From the NCBI GenBank assembly GCA_019054805.1, contig JAHQIY010000027.1, forward strand, positions 558,001-622,000: a DNA stretch of 64,000 bases. The letters are read 5' to 3'. Under the pieces are notes generated by a model. It worked only from the letters and a program-made list of their open reading frames with translations, made no database searches and had not been told where the DNA came from. The stretch's first letter is position 1. Every line of letters starts with the position of its first letter. The position numbers and the translations under genes are program-made. Of the stretch, positions 1 through 10,607 are shown piece after piece. The DNA comes from Brachionus manjavacas (lineage: Eukaryota > Rotifera > Eurotatoria > Ploima > Brachionidae).

Positions 1-730
1 TACTGGGGTAAACTTTTGTTCTAAAATTTTATTGACAATCAATGTCTTGATCACAAACAATTGAAAATTTTAAAGCACTAATTCATTCAAGCCCACCGGT
101 ATGATTTAATAAACTATTATTAATGATGAAAAAAAGCAACTTTCAAAGGGTCTTTATTTTGTTTGAATTTTTAAGTCCTTTGAAGCTATCAAATTTTTGC
201 CACTTCTTGTGTAAATTAAAAGAGGAAGAGTTGCCAGATAAAAAAAACAAACCACTATCAGTTGAAAATGATCAACATCAAAAAAAATACAAAATTACTT
301 TTATTTTTCACAATAAATTATCACAATAAGTTAAATTTTTTTTGGTTTTTTTATTTATTTTATTGAAAGCTTATCCCTTAGATAAGAGCAAAAAGAGTTT
401 AAAAAGAATAAAATAAAACTAATCAATTGTCCAATTTTTTTGTGGAATTTCTTTTGTATATCTTGCTTCTAAAAAATTAGATTTTTTTATTGTGTTTTTT
501 TCAATCAAAAATTATTTTTTTACTGAATTTTAAATTTTAAAAAATTGTAGACAAAATGCAATTACAAAATAAAAAAAAAAAGAAATAATTAAAATATTCT
601 TGGTACATAAACTTATTAATTTCATTTTTGTACTATTTAAATTATTAAACGTCATCGTGTGTTTAACATACAAAACAATTTTTGTTTTCAATAAAATATT
701 CAAGCTTATACTTAAAATTACATAATATTA
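1..730. other. AT-rich intergenic stretch
   Basis: I see no supported gene here. A 68-codon open frame at 123-329 (+) has no recognisable motif and is what chance would give at this composition. The segment is a patchwork of A and T runs. Confidence 0.6.
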
Positions 731-790
731 ATGGAAACTATTATTTACTTATTTATTTGTTTTATCTGTGCCGAGCTAAAGCTCCTTCAG
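731..790 (-). repeat. LINE 3'-end signature, type A (minus copy)
   Basis: Read on the minus strand this is CTGAAGGAGCTTTAGCTCGG followed by CACAGATAAAACAAATAAATA. It matches the 3' ends near 8440 and 11446 that follow RT-derived sequence. No coding remnant is visible on the 5' side (791 onwards), so this is either an extremely 5'-truncated LINE or a SINE sharing the LINE tail. Confidence 0.65.
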
Positions 791-1259
791 ATTAAAAAAA
801 AATAAAAAAAAAAATAAAATAAAAATGTAAAGAAAAAATATAATAAAAAGACAATTAAAAATTGATAAATTGTAAAAGGTGACATGTGAAAAGTATTTAA
901 GTATTGAACAGTATTGAGTAGAAAACTGTATAAAAAAATGAACTTACTAGATAAAATGTATTAAATGTACTATATAAAAATATTATTTACTAGATAATAA
1001 ATTTAACACCTAGATAGAATTAATAACTAATAGCTTTCATAAAGAAAAAAATTAAAATGCTAGATAATTTTATTTATCAACTAGATGTAAATTACCCTAG
1101 ATATTGAATAGTTACTCAATATTTTATTTGATAAATTAATTTATTTATTAGACTCGATTAAATATAGGTTATAAATCCACTTCTAATTCTTTTTAATTTA
1201 TTTCTTGGAGAAGGGAGAGTCCCGAGAGCGTGGAGCACTTCGAAAATTACTATGATTCA
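791..1259. other. AT-rich stretch, no gene seen
   Basis: Only A/T-rich sequence with short direct repeats of TAGATAAT/CTAGAT-like words is visible. A short GC-richer patch at 1206-1240 has no recognisable coding or structural signal; it could be the 5' edge of the LINE that follows. Confidence 0.5.
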
Positions 1260-1863
1260 AAAAAGGCCTCTACTTCACAAGATTCTTTAAATTATAGACC
1301 AAATAGTATAACGAGTTGTTTAGGAAAGTTACTGGAACGAATAGTCTATTCAAGATTATACAAATTTTTGGAACAAAATTCACTCCTTTTCTAGGAGCAT
1401 TCTAAAAAGAGTTTTCTGCCTGTTTTTTGATATTTCTAAAGCCTTTGATAGGGTTTGGCATGAAGGTTTACTTTTCAAATTGATTGAAATGAATCCACTT
1501 CATTTCTTGACTAACTGGATTAGATCCTCTTTAGACAGTAGGACATTTAAGGTAAATGTGAATGATCATCTGACCGAAGAATATAAAATAACTGCAGGTG
1601 TTCCTCAAGGCTCAGTAATTAGTCCTCTTTTATTTAGTATATATATTAATGACATCCCCAAAAGAATCAAAACAAATAATGAATACTCTTTGCTTTTCGC
1701 AGATGATCTAGCTACATTCTTCATTTATAACAAAAAGAGGAACCTAGAAAATAAGATAAATAAACACACCAACGAACTAGAACAATGGCTTAAGTGGAAA
1801 ATGAAGATATCAGTTGAAACATGTGCCACATGTAACAATATATTTCAATATATGTCTTCTTAA
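1260..1863 (+). pseudogene. LINE reverse-transcriptase fragment
   Basis: Remnant of a non-LTR retrotransposon ORF2. The first piece (1260-1391) reads in one frame with YRPNSITSCLGKLLERIVYS, the RT fingers region, and ends in a stop. A second frame (about 1387-1818) carries FDISKAFDRVWH (motif A), GVPQGSVISPLLFSIYIND (motif B) and LLFADDLATF (the YxDD-type catalytic box, here FADD). Between them the usual QSGFR-type stretch is missing, so there is an internal deletion plus frame change near 1395. After about 1818 the frame runs into 3' UTR sequence, so the RT thumb and C-terminus are also deleted. The copy is 5'-truncated with no endonuclease. The layout fits the Jockey/CR1-like group, but I cannot assign a clade. 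Confidence 0.88.
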
Positions 1864-2022
1864 CTTTCATTTTTTTAGCTTTTTAACATTTTTTTGATTT
1901 TTTTATCTCATTTTATTAACTTTGATTTTATTTTTTATTTTAATTTTTTAATTTTATTTTTTTATTTTTAAATTCATTCTGTAGAAACCCTAGTTCATTA
2001 CAGAAAACAAATAAATTAAAAA
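1819..2022 (+). repeat. LINE 3' UTR and tail, type A
   Basis: Starts with ACATGTGCCACATG, runs through T-rich sequence and ends in a degenerate type A signature (CTGTAGAAACCCTAGTTCAT then ACAGAAAACAAATAAATTAA). The same order of words is found at 8262-8482 and 11354-11492, so this is the shared 3' UTR of one LINE family. Confidence 0.7.
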
Positions 2023-3410
2023 AAAATAAATAATTAGCTTAGCTTTACTTTACTAATTACTTACTAAAACAATTGAAAATACTCTTCGAATACGACTAGT
2101 AAAAATAAATACTCTTTTATTTTTATAGTTTTTTATTTTCTTGTCTATCAAATAATTTCTTTATCTAGTAATTTTATATAATGTTTTTATATAGTGTTTA
2201 GTCTTAATATATTGAAAAATTATTTGAAAAATTGTATTTCTTTAAAATATGTAAAAAACACATCTTTATAGTCTCAAAATTTTAATTTAAATAAAAAAAA
2301 AAATAATTTAGGAAGCTTGCTAAGATCTATGGACTAGAAGGATCTTAATTGCAAATTTTTACTAATCTAGTTAGTTTGTACCACTAAATTAGGGAACTTG
2401 AAAAAAAATCCAATTCAATTTAATATTAAAATTAAAATCTAAATGTAAATTCATTTATTTTAAGATTTTTAATAAAAAATTTAAATATTTGATTTAAGAA
2501 GCCTTTGAATAGGCATTGCATTTAAATTTTTTTTTAATAATCAATCACACTAAATATTTAATTCAAACATTTTTTTTGAATTAACTAATTTTAGCTTTGT
2601 CGTCAAGTTAATATTTAGCTTAGGAAGAACTTTTTTCTAAACAAACTAAATTAATAAATTCAATAAGTGTATTTAAAATGCGTTAGAAGTAGACTTGACG
2701 AAAAGCTTAAAATAATTTAATGACATCATTTTATGTTTGAGTTTATTTTTGAATTTTTCTAAAACTAAATTTTGTTTACAGATTGATTAAAAATTTAAAA
2801 ACTCTCTTACAACAAAAAATTTAAATAAGCTCACCACTCTCTCAATATAATAGTGCTCAATTTAAATTAATTTGTAGCATCTATGAAAATCGATATCGGA
2901 AATTTAGAGAGAAAAGTGTTTATCAAGAATGAGCATATTTAAAGAGAAAATTCGTTCATTTTATCTTCTTGCTGAAGCTTAATCTTATTAAAGAATTACG
3001 TACAATTCAAGGAATGTTCAAAATTCAAGAAAATTGTTTTTACCAGAATTAAAAAATTTAATTGTCAAAATCGGAATAATTAATTTAGAATAAAAACTAA
3101 AGCAAGTTAATTGATAAAGTTCTTGTTTAAATTTGCAATAGCTTTTTCAGCTTTTAGTCTTCTTCAGGCAATGGAGAAAAAGATTAATTTTTGATGCTTA
3201 AATAGTAAAAAAACATAATCAAGTAATAAAATTTTGAAATAAAAGGAAAAAAAAATTTTTTAATGATGATTAAATTTCAAATGCATGCAATTTAAAAATC
3301 TAAACGTGTTAATTTAGGCAATGACTTGATTTAGAAGCTCAATTCCTGATTTAATAAACATCTGTATTAAAAATGTCTCATCTTTTAGCCTTTCTCACAC
3401 ATTCACATTG
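2023..3410. other. AT-rich stretch, no gene seen
   Basis: Long A/T-rich sequence without an open frame of note on either strand. No RNA gene, inverted repeat or recognisable transposon end was seen. Confidence 0.55.
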
Positions 3411-3419
3411 ACTTTATTT

Positions 3420-3466
3420 TATTTATTTATTTAAATTGAATTAACCTCCTATTAGGAGAAGTAAAT
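3420..3466 (-). repeat. LINE 3'-end hairpin, type B (minus copy)
   Basis: On the minus strand: TTTACTTCTCCTAATAGGAG then GTTAATTCAATTTAAATAAATAAAT. The CTCCTAATAGGAG core is a small hairpin followed by the A/T tail. It is the 3' terminus of the LINE whose coding remnant lies at 4051-3656. Confidence 0.75.
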
Positions 3467-3568
3467 GTAAAAATTTTAAATTTGAAAAATTAAAGAAGAT
3501 TAAATACAGATAAAAATACATATAAAAAAAACATAAATTTTAAACATTTAAAATCAAAATGATTTAGT

Positions 3569-3615
3569 TAATTCTTGAAGAAGAAGAAAATATTTTCTAT
3601 TTCTTCAAGAATTAA
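3569..3615. repeat. Near-perfect palindrome (hairpin)
   Basis: TTAATTCTTGAAGAA at the left is mirrored by TTCTTCAAGAATTAA at the right, with about 16 bases between. It lies in the presumptive 3' UTR of the minus-strand LINE, between its stop codon and its tail. Confidence 0.7.
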
Positions 3616-3655
3616 TATTTATATTGTTTAAACATAAATTAATAGAGTCAGTTAG

Positions 3656-4051
3656 TCAATCTTTTAGTTTAAATTGTAATTTAAGATCCCTTTTTAGGAC
3701 TCCAGAATTATTATATATGTTAATTATGTCCAATTTAAAAAAATTTTCTAATGTTATTATATCATGATCAAATGCTTTTAATCTAGATCCGATGTCTCTA
3801 GATGTTTTAGTTAAATCATGAAATATATTGTATGAAAGCTTATTAAATTTCAAGGTTCCTAGAAAAGAGAGTTTAGATTGAATGTAAAGTTCATCAATGT
3901 TAAAAATTTGCAAACATTTTAACACGTCTTTCATATGGCATCTACCTTTTAATCCTATTATATGTCTTAGTAGATTATTCTGTGAGGTATTTAGGGCCTC
4001 TTTTGTTTTTTTTCCTAAAGTTGACTTTATAACTTGATAAAAAAACGTAAA
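3656..4051 (-). pseudogene. LINE ORF2 C-terminal domain (family B)
   Basis: A 132-codon open frame ending at 3656. It contains LNTSQNNLLRHIIGLKG and ELYIQSKLSFLGTLKFN, and aligns by eye over its whole length with the minus-strand frame at 30412-30017; its distal part aligns with the plus-strand fragment at 6251-6433. This is the region after the RT palm and thumb in LINE ORF2 proteins, ending just before the 3' UTR. The 5' part including the catalytic RT is missing, so it is a 5'-truncated insertion. Its frame is undamaged, which suggests a younger copy than its neighbours. Confidence 0.8.
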
Positions 4052-6250
4052 TCTACTGTAAAATCGTGTTCATTCTAATTATAATGAATTGAAGCATTTT
4101 ATTTGTGATTCATATATTGGGACGAGGTAGAAAAAATCATATAAAGTAGATACTAAGAAATAAAAAAAGAGAAGGTCACACAAAAAAAACAGATTTTTTT
4201 TATCTATCCGTTATTTATTAAATAGAAAAAAAGTCCACAAAGTGAAAAAATCAAAAATCTAATCCATCTCATTCCATTTACCGGCCTTTCTTTTTTAGAA
4301 ACATTCTTATTTACAATATGTTTATCCTTTAATCCAAGTTAATTAATATCATCAAGCAAACAACAAGCCACTATTCGATAACAAATGGCCTTATATATTT
4401 TTAAGTGTTTATCTTTGTTTACGTTTTTTTAATATTTTTATATCTTTGAAAATTCTCTCCAAAAAACTTTGGTACAAGCTATTATTTTTTTTGTCTCAAC
4501 AACAAAAAAAATTCACAAAATATTCTTTTAAAACAATTTGTTTGTGCGATATAGTAGACCTTGCATTTAGTACATAAAAGAATGTAACCACAAATGTAGT
4601 TAGACTCAATGGGCAGAAAAAACTGTTCATTTGGATAAATTTTAAAATCTTAATTAGAAAATCTTTAGAGTAAGCAAGATAATGAAAAATACTCTTTACA
4701 AAAAACAAAAAGCTTGCACACTGTAAAAAGTGTGTATTTAACAATACGAAATCTGTGTGTAACGGATGATTTCCATACTCTACTGGGTTTAATTGGTTGA
4801 CAAGTAAGTAGAGTATACGAATGTAAAAAGTATAACGGCTCATTACTCCCTACAATTTAAATCTCTATAAATTAAAATGCTAATGGCACAAGACCCTGTA
4901 ACGAAAAAATCCCATTATGTAATTTATGGAATGAATTCAGTGAATAGTTAAATGAAAAGGGATTATCTCTCTGATTTTAGACAAAAAAAATGCTTATGTC
5001 TTTCAGACAACTGGACGAATAGTAGTGTAGAGCAATTTATTTATTTATTTCAAAAAACACCTCCTGGGTGATGAAAACAAAAATCAAAGAAATTAAAAGA
5101 TCAAAGAAAGAAAAAAATGCATAAATTCTAAATTAAAATAAAACATAAAAGGACAGTTTATGCGTCCATAATGAATAAGTTTGCTTTATTTAATAGGGAT
5201 TATTTTAAAATCACTTGCTTTTGATTAAAATACTTTAAATTGGATAATATAAAGGAAAATGAATATAAGAGAAATTCATAATGAACCAACTTTTCTCCAA
5301 GGTACTGGTCTAGCTCTTGAGACTGCCACAGTCACTCTTCCTTACTTCTTCTTCGCATTTGCTCAATCTAGTCAGGGGCTCAAGTGTTTGTTTATTTTTT
5401 TATCAGCCAAGTTTGAGTTTAAGCAGTATCTTAATGATTCAACAATTCCACCTTTCTCTAATTCCTTTCCCTCTTGAAAGATTTCTCTTACTTTGCAATA
5501 TTAAAAAATAATTCAATAATGAAATTTATTACGGACTAAGTCTGTGGTGGGGAGCTAGAAAAAGATGCTCATTGAAAAGAGTTAAAAACCTGCTAAAAAT
5601 GCAAGAAATTAAAGAAAATTGTTTTAACCGAAATTAGAAAAAAATGAATTGTCAAGAATGTAGATTTTAAAAGTATAAAAACGTTTCTTATAGATTTTTT
5701 CATTATTATCTAGAAAAGCGAATATACAAACTTGTTTATTATAAATCAAATTCAAGGGCTCAAATGGATCGAAACCCAAGGCCTACGAGCTTGATTGTAC
5801 CGAGTTCTGTGTTTGCTATTTTAATCTTTTTATTTTTTAATTGATTTGATTTTTTACAGGTAAAATATTGAACTTGCTAAATAAATTTGCTAATTTGATT
5901 ATACACTTAACTTAATTTTTTTAAAATAATATTTACACTGAGTCTAAACTTATTATTTTCTTTTTGTGTGAATAAAGCATTTTTTTCTAAGATATATTTT
6001 ATAAACTGAATTAAAAATTCCTGACAAATGAGAGTATTTTTTTATATTGTTTGACTCAAGTCATTGACTATTAACTATTTTTCGAAACATCTCTATTCAA
6101 AACCCGCTTTGTCATCATGAATTTCCGAATTACCTTTAATCTTTTGATATTAGTCTATGAGAATGAGTTAAAATATGAAAAAGTATAATCCAAACTATCT
6201 CTTATTAGTAGCTTGCAGTATCCATTGGCTTCTTACATTTTTGAATCAAT
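4052..6250. other. AT-rich stretch with minor repeat pieces
   Basis: No supported gene. An open frame at 4843-4496 (minus, 115 codons) is hydrophobic and unrecognised; I treat it as chance. At 5037-5080 the minus strand carries a variant hairpin tail (CATCACCCAGGAGGTG followed by A/T), probably another LINE or SINE 3' end. 5270-5480 is less AT-rich and open in two plus frames (60-70 codons), without any known motif. Confidence 0.45.
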
Positions 6251-6510
6251 ATGTGTAGATACCCCCCTCTAATGAATGCTAAAAACAAATCATTTAAGCA
6301 TGACATAACCATCCTTGAAAAATATTTTAATAAAGATATAATGTTTTTAAAAAATAATATAAATCAACTAAAATTGGTTCTAAAATCGACTAGATTATCA
6401 TTTTTTCTTGTTATTATATTGTATTTTTTCTAATTTATAAACTTTTTATTGTATAATGTTTAAATTTTACTTCTCCAAAATGGAGGTTAATTGCTAATCA
6501 ATAAATAAAT
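6251..6510 (+). pseudogene. LINE family B C-terminal fragment plus 3' hairpin tail
   Basis: The frame to 6433 includes SFKHDITILEKYFNKDIMF, which matches the same position in the frames at 3656-4051 and 30017-30412 (AFDHDIITLENFFKLDI and SFETDIKRLCSFFNLNL). It is followed at 6466-6510 by TTTTACTTCTCCAAAATGGA and GGTTAATTGCTAATCAATAAATAAAT, the type B hairpin tail. Only the last 60 or so codons of ORF2 remain. Immediately beyond, at 6525-6552, a second hairpin (CGCCTTATAGGCG) followed by A-rich sequence may be another tail. Confidence 0.75.
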
Positions 6511-6559
6511 AATGAATGATTTATTCAATGAACGCCTTATAGGCGATGTAAAAAATAAA

Positions 6560-7560
6560 AAAAAAAAAAAAAAATAATAAAATAAAGTAATCAAACAATT
6601 AGGACAAAAATAATTGTAAGACAAATGAATAGTACTTTTCCGTATCGAATTTTAAATGTTCATAAATACATAATTTTTTTTTTTTTCTTTAATTTTCTAA
6701 ATTATTATTCAAGTTTTTAGTTAGTAAAGTTTCTATTTTCTAGTTTCTGTTTTCTTTTTTTTTTTTTTTTTTTTTTTTTCCATTTTCTAGTTTCTGTTTT
6801 CTTTTTTTTTTTCCATTTTCCATTGTCTTTTTTTTTTTTTTTTTTTTAGACCTCACCACTCAAATCACGATCAAATAAATATATAAATAATCCAAAATAA
6901 ATAATCCAAAATAGATAAAAATTAAGACTTCATTACTTTATTATTTATTGACGTTAATTGTTTTTATCTATTTATCTGTGGCGACATAAAGATTATTATT
7001 TACAAATATTTATTAAAATACTTTAAGTTTGGCACAAAGCTAAAAAAATTTAAAATTGCTAGAAAAATTAAACGATTTAAATGAAAGAAGTCAATTGCTT
7101 TAAATTAGACTCTTAATAAATATTTAATCAGGTCTCTTTTTGATTACAATGTCGCACTCAAAAAATAAAAAAGACCTCCAGATTAAAAGAGCAAATAAAT
7201 AATGATTTCTAGTTATAGTCGTTTTTTCGATTGCCAAAAACAACTAAATTCTTGATTTAAATTTTGTTTTAGGAAATAAGCGATTTAATTTAAACTTTCA
7301 AATTTAATTTTTATTCAGATTAAATGCTAATTATCTAAATATTTTCTTTGTATAATAAGCCACTAGATCTTTCAAATCTTTAAAAAAAAACATTTTTATT
7401 AAAATTTTCTAACCGGCCAAGGGGTTGCCTTGATTGCAAGCAAAGACATGGCGAACCTTGCATTTTGTATTTATTTCTAATTTTCTTTCCTTTTTCATTA
7501 CAGCGAACTGGATAGTCTGTGATTTCATATCTAAATTATTTTTCTAATGAAATAATAATA
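6560..7560. other. AT-rich stretch with poly-T tracts
   Basis: Contains long T runs (for example 6756-6779 and 6829-6847) separated by a duplicated CCATTTTCTAGTTTCTG word, i.e. a local microsatellite-like duplication. No gene, RNA or transposon end could be supported. Confidence 0.5.
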
Positions 7561-7742
7561 AACAAGGTTTAACCTGTTGCACCGCTGCCAGAATAATAAA
7601 AATAAAAGAAAAAGAAATTGGTATTGATTATTTAATTGATTGATTTATTTTATTCATTATATTGAAAAATTCCTATTAAAAAGTGATTTTAAAGAATTTT
7701 TTTCATAAGTGTTGATTAAATGATTTAATGACTATTTCTGTA
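7561..7742 (+). repeat. Flank shared with the 35-64 kb tandem array
   Basis: From AACAAGGTTTAACCTGTTGC through the CTGCCAGAATAATAAAAATA words to the start of the mariner-like element, this matches the array block at 41975-42155 with only scattered differences. The similarity continues without a break into the left part of the mariner-like element, so the two loci share a junction, not just a transposon. Confidence 0.85.
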
Positions 7743-8042
7743 CAGTATGTCACAAAAAGTTAGAATCAAACTTTTTTTTCTATTTTTTGTTCATTATTTC
7801 GTTAACTCGGCTATTTCTCTTTTAGTCTTTGTCTGATTTTTCAAAAAACATGCAATTTGCCTTCTCTGTTGACCAGTTATTTTATTTAAAACCCATTTTT
7901 TCTCTATCTTGTCAGATTTTTAGGTGGTCTTGCTTTAAAAAAGATATTATTTGAAAAAAATTCATAGTTAACGATTTTTTTGATTGCAAAAAAACAATAT
8001 TTTTTTTTATTCAACTTGATTGTAACTTTATGTAACATACTG
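7743..8042. mobile_element. Tc1/mariner-like miniature element
   Basis: Terminal inverted repeats of about 30 bp: the left begins CAGTATGTCACAAAAAGTTA and the right, read inward, CAGTATGTTACATAAAGTTA. Both ends abut TA (7741-7742 and 8043-8044), the expected target duplication of this superfamily. At 300 bp with no open frame it is a non-autonomous miniature copy. The left 150 bp recur in each array unit (42157 onwards in the first unit), where the right end is missing. Confidence 0.85.
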
Positions 8043-8261
8043 TACAAACAACATTTCTTTAAGAAAAACTTGAAAGAATGAATTTCAATGAATTTGAATG
8101 TTTTTTTCTTTTCTTAATTTTTTAAATAAAATTTATTTTTAAGTTGTAAAAAAATTAATACATAATATGTAATCTAAAAAAATGGATTAGTGCAATTATA
8201 AAAGCACTATATTCAAATATTACTTTTTCTTCTTTTTTTCCTGAAACTTGAACTATTTAAA

Positions 8262-8341
8262 CATGTGCCACATGAAACAATCTTTTCCAATTTATGTCTT
8301 TTCAACTTTAATTTTTTATTAGCTTATTTACTCTATTTTGA

Positions 8342-8372
<31 letters not shown>

Positions 8373-8482
8373 TCTAATTTTATTAACTTTAATTTTATTC
8401 TTATTTTATTTTTTTTTTCTTTATTTTATTTTTAATTTATTCTGAAGGAGCTTTAGCTCGGTACAGATAACAAATAAATAAA
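8262..8482 (+). repeat. LINE 3' UTR and tail, type A
   Basis: ACATGTGCCACATG start, a long T run at 8345-8370, and the clean signature TTCTGAAGGAGCTTTAGCTC then GGTACAGATAACAAATAAATA. It matches 1819-2022 throughout. No RT remnant precedes it, so this copy is essentially only the 3' UTR. Confidence 0.8.
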
Positions 8483-8557
8483 TATTAAAGTTAGTTATCG
8501 TAAGTATATGCATGAAAGTTTTACTTTTTTTCACACATTTAGGTTTTAAATATTAAG

Positions 8558-8666
8558 ATGAAGAGAACCAGCTCCTCAAGTCCACTAGTTCAGCATCAAC
8601 AGACAGCGCCTTAATTAGACCGCCCAAAGAAGCCTAAAGAGAAAACGAGACCGCTCTCCTAGGCAT
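8558..8666 (+). pseudogene. Possible LINE ORF1 N-terminus
   Basis: A GC-richer island just after a LINE tail. ATG at 8558 opens MKRTSSSSPLVQHQQTAP, hits a stop at 8612, and then continues in the same frame as LDRPKKPKEKTRPLS before a second stop. A Ser-rich start followed by a Lys/Arg/Pro-rich basic stretch resembles the disordered N-terminus of a LINE ORF1 protein. The identification rests on composition and context only. Confidence 0.3.
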
Positions 8667-8865
8667 TCAAAAAATAAATTAATTTTTAGTTTATATTTTT
8701 TTTCTTTACTTTTATCAAAATAAATGACAAAAAAATATTACTAATTGATGAGTTAAGCACTAAAATATCGACATTCATTTAAAATATAATTTGAAGATTA
8801 TAGGTGTAAGGCCTGACGATCTTGGTATATGGTACACAAGCAAATCCAAAAAAGAGATAAAAAAG

Positions 8866-9115
8866 TGACTCAAAGAGCAGTGGACAATATAGTCACTTTT
8901 TGTATAAGGTGGAGCTTTATTTACAAATCGAAAACCTTCATATCGAATCTGAACCTATCCCTTTTGAGTCTAAACCTAAATTCCTCGGCATCAAGCTTGA
9001 CCCGATACTAAAATTTGCAGACCATTTAAAGGGGATAACCATTCGCTCGTTTTGATTGTAAGTTACTTAGATCATTGTATTTAACTTTTGTTCGTCCTCC
9101 TTTGCAATTTATCTA
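8866..9115 (+). pseudogene. LINE RT C-terminal fragment, three frames
   Basis: Three consecutive frames spell the post-catalytic RT region: QRAVDNIVTFCIRWSF (8866-8945; the 'W/FC..W' helix), PKFLGIKLDPILKFADHL (about 8970-9040; the classic 'FLGv.lD..L.f..H' segment), and KLLRSLYLTFVRPPLQFIYS (about 9060-9120; the 'lY...vrp.l.Y' segment). Two frameshifts separate them, so the copy is dead. It appears to be a different LINE family from the neighbour at 10.6 kb. Confidence 0.8.
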
Positions 9116-9376
9116 TTCAACTATCACAAAGAAATTTCGAGGCTCCGACATAGAGATAAGTTAGTTTTTTTCAAAAAGGCTTGGCATCATTTACAAACAC
9201 ACTTACGTTGACTTGGAGAGAAGAAGTGGGAAATTATTTTCATATATTTAATTATTCCGAATTATAATTAGTCGCTTTTGTTTTACTCTAGAGAAAAATA
9301 AGTCAAATCTAAAAAAGAAACAAAAAGCCAAATTGACTCCAATTTGAGCATGTTTAGAAATCAGCTGGATATTTAC

Positions 9377-10163
9377 GTTATATTTTTCAAGGTCTAGGAT
9401 TATAGTGGTGGTTGCGGTGTCGTGTTCCTTCCTCTCCTGGCTGTGCTTTACACTGTTCGATTGCTTGAAATACGTGCTGTTGACATTGACACTATTTGAA
9501 AAATTGCTAAAAGACGACTTTGCCTAAAAATTATTCAATTAAAACCAAATATTGTGTTAATTTAACAAAAAATTGTTTTTGTAGTCAAAGTGCTTCTTAC
9601 TCTTATTTTGCTATGGTGAAACATTATTAGTGTTTTTTTATTTTTATTTTTTTTCGAAGTCCTAAATTGTGATCGATGCAGCTCATTTAGAGCTCGACAA
9701 GGAAACAGAAAAATAAGATTGGCTCGATAGTGCCACTCGTTCTAATTTTTAGCTTAAACAAAAAAACAATTTTACGAAAAAAAAATTTCAAAGTGATGAA
9801 GCCAATTTATTGCCTGAAAATTAGCATATAAATTATTTATGCAATTGAATATCATCGCTAACTTAAAAACAATAACTTTGTCGGTGTTTACCTTCGAACG
9901 TCGAAATTGCTAAAGTATAATTATAAAAAACAATCTCTCTTTGTTTACTAAGTGATCGGACAAGTAAAGAGGCGCCGCTGGCTCTAAATTTAAGTTACCT
10001 TGTTGTCGATGGGTAGTCGTAGCTTGGTATCGATCAAGTTGCTAATCTCGTTGCCCAAGTGGCTTTTTTTCAGCAGGTATTGTTTGCTTAGAAACGACTT
10101 GCGCAAATTGGACCCCAAATTATTTGTATTCGACGCGATCTCTTTCGAGCTGAACCAAAAAGT
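9377..10163 (-). CDS. Candidate multi-exon host gene, unrecognised product
   Basis: Unlike its surroundings this segment is GC-rich at third codon positions. The clearest exon is 10163-9999 (165 bases, 55 codons, open), flanked by an acceptor (GTGTTTTTTAAG) and a strong donor (AAG|GTAACT); it encodes NLRKSFLSKQYLLKKSHLGN and ends LRLPIDNK. Possible further exons: an 18-base micro-exon at 9909-9892 between TTTAG and GTAAAC, a piece starting at 9741 after AAAATTAG that reads NEWHYRANLIFLFPCRALNE in phase, and 9506-9377, open for about 43 codons (QERKEHDTATTTIILDLEKY). Phases of the first three agree; that of the last does not clearly join. I do not recognise the protein. The plus strand of the main exon is also open (74 codons), so strand is not certain. 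Confidence 0.35.
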
Positions 10164-10607
10164 CTTAAAAAACACAAAGTGTCAACAAAAATCAATTTGC
10201 ATAATTTTATTTAGCAAAATTTAATCGGCTAAATATAGCAGGGTAAAAGCCGCCTAGGCCTAGTGAGTGATAATTCACTCTTAAGCCAACATCACGGTTA
10301 CCTGGTTGATATTTTTTACTCATTTGATAATAGAGCAATTTAAAACTAAGAGTCTAATCTCGGCGCACAATTAGAAATTTCATTTAAAAGCTTATGAAAC
10401 TCAATAATGATATTAAAAACACTTAAGTTAATCATTCGAATAATACACATAAACCTTTTTTTAGATTTAATGAAAACTAACAAGAACCACCAAATAATGA
10501 TATGAAAAGGCCGACTAAATGACTTTAAAATTAATCATATTTGGTGAGTGTGTGAAAAAAAAAATTAAATTCAGTTAACAAAAATATTTTTATTTATCTA
10601 ATTAAAT

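Noticed and set aside
123-329. 68-codon plus-strand frame at the window start
   Set aside because: Low complexity and no recognisable motif; expected by chance.
4496-4843. 115-codon minus-strand open frame
   Set aside because: Hydrophobic, rich in Phe/Leu as expected from T-rich DNA, no motif, no splice context.
10258-10335. Possible first exon MSKKYQP with donor CAACCAG|GTAACC on the minus strand upstream of the 10-kb candidate gene
   Set aside because: Its splice phase does not match the open frame of the 9999-10163 exon.
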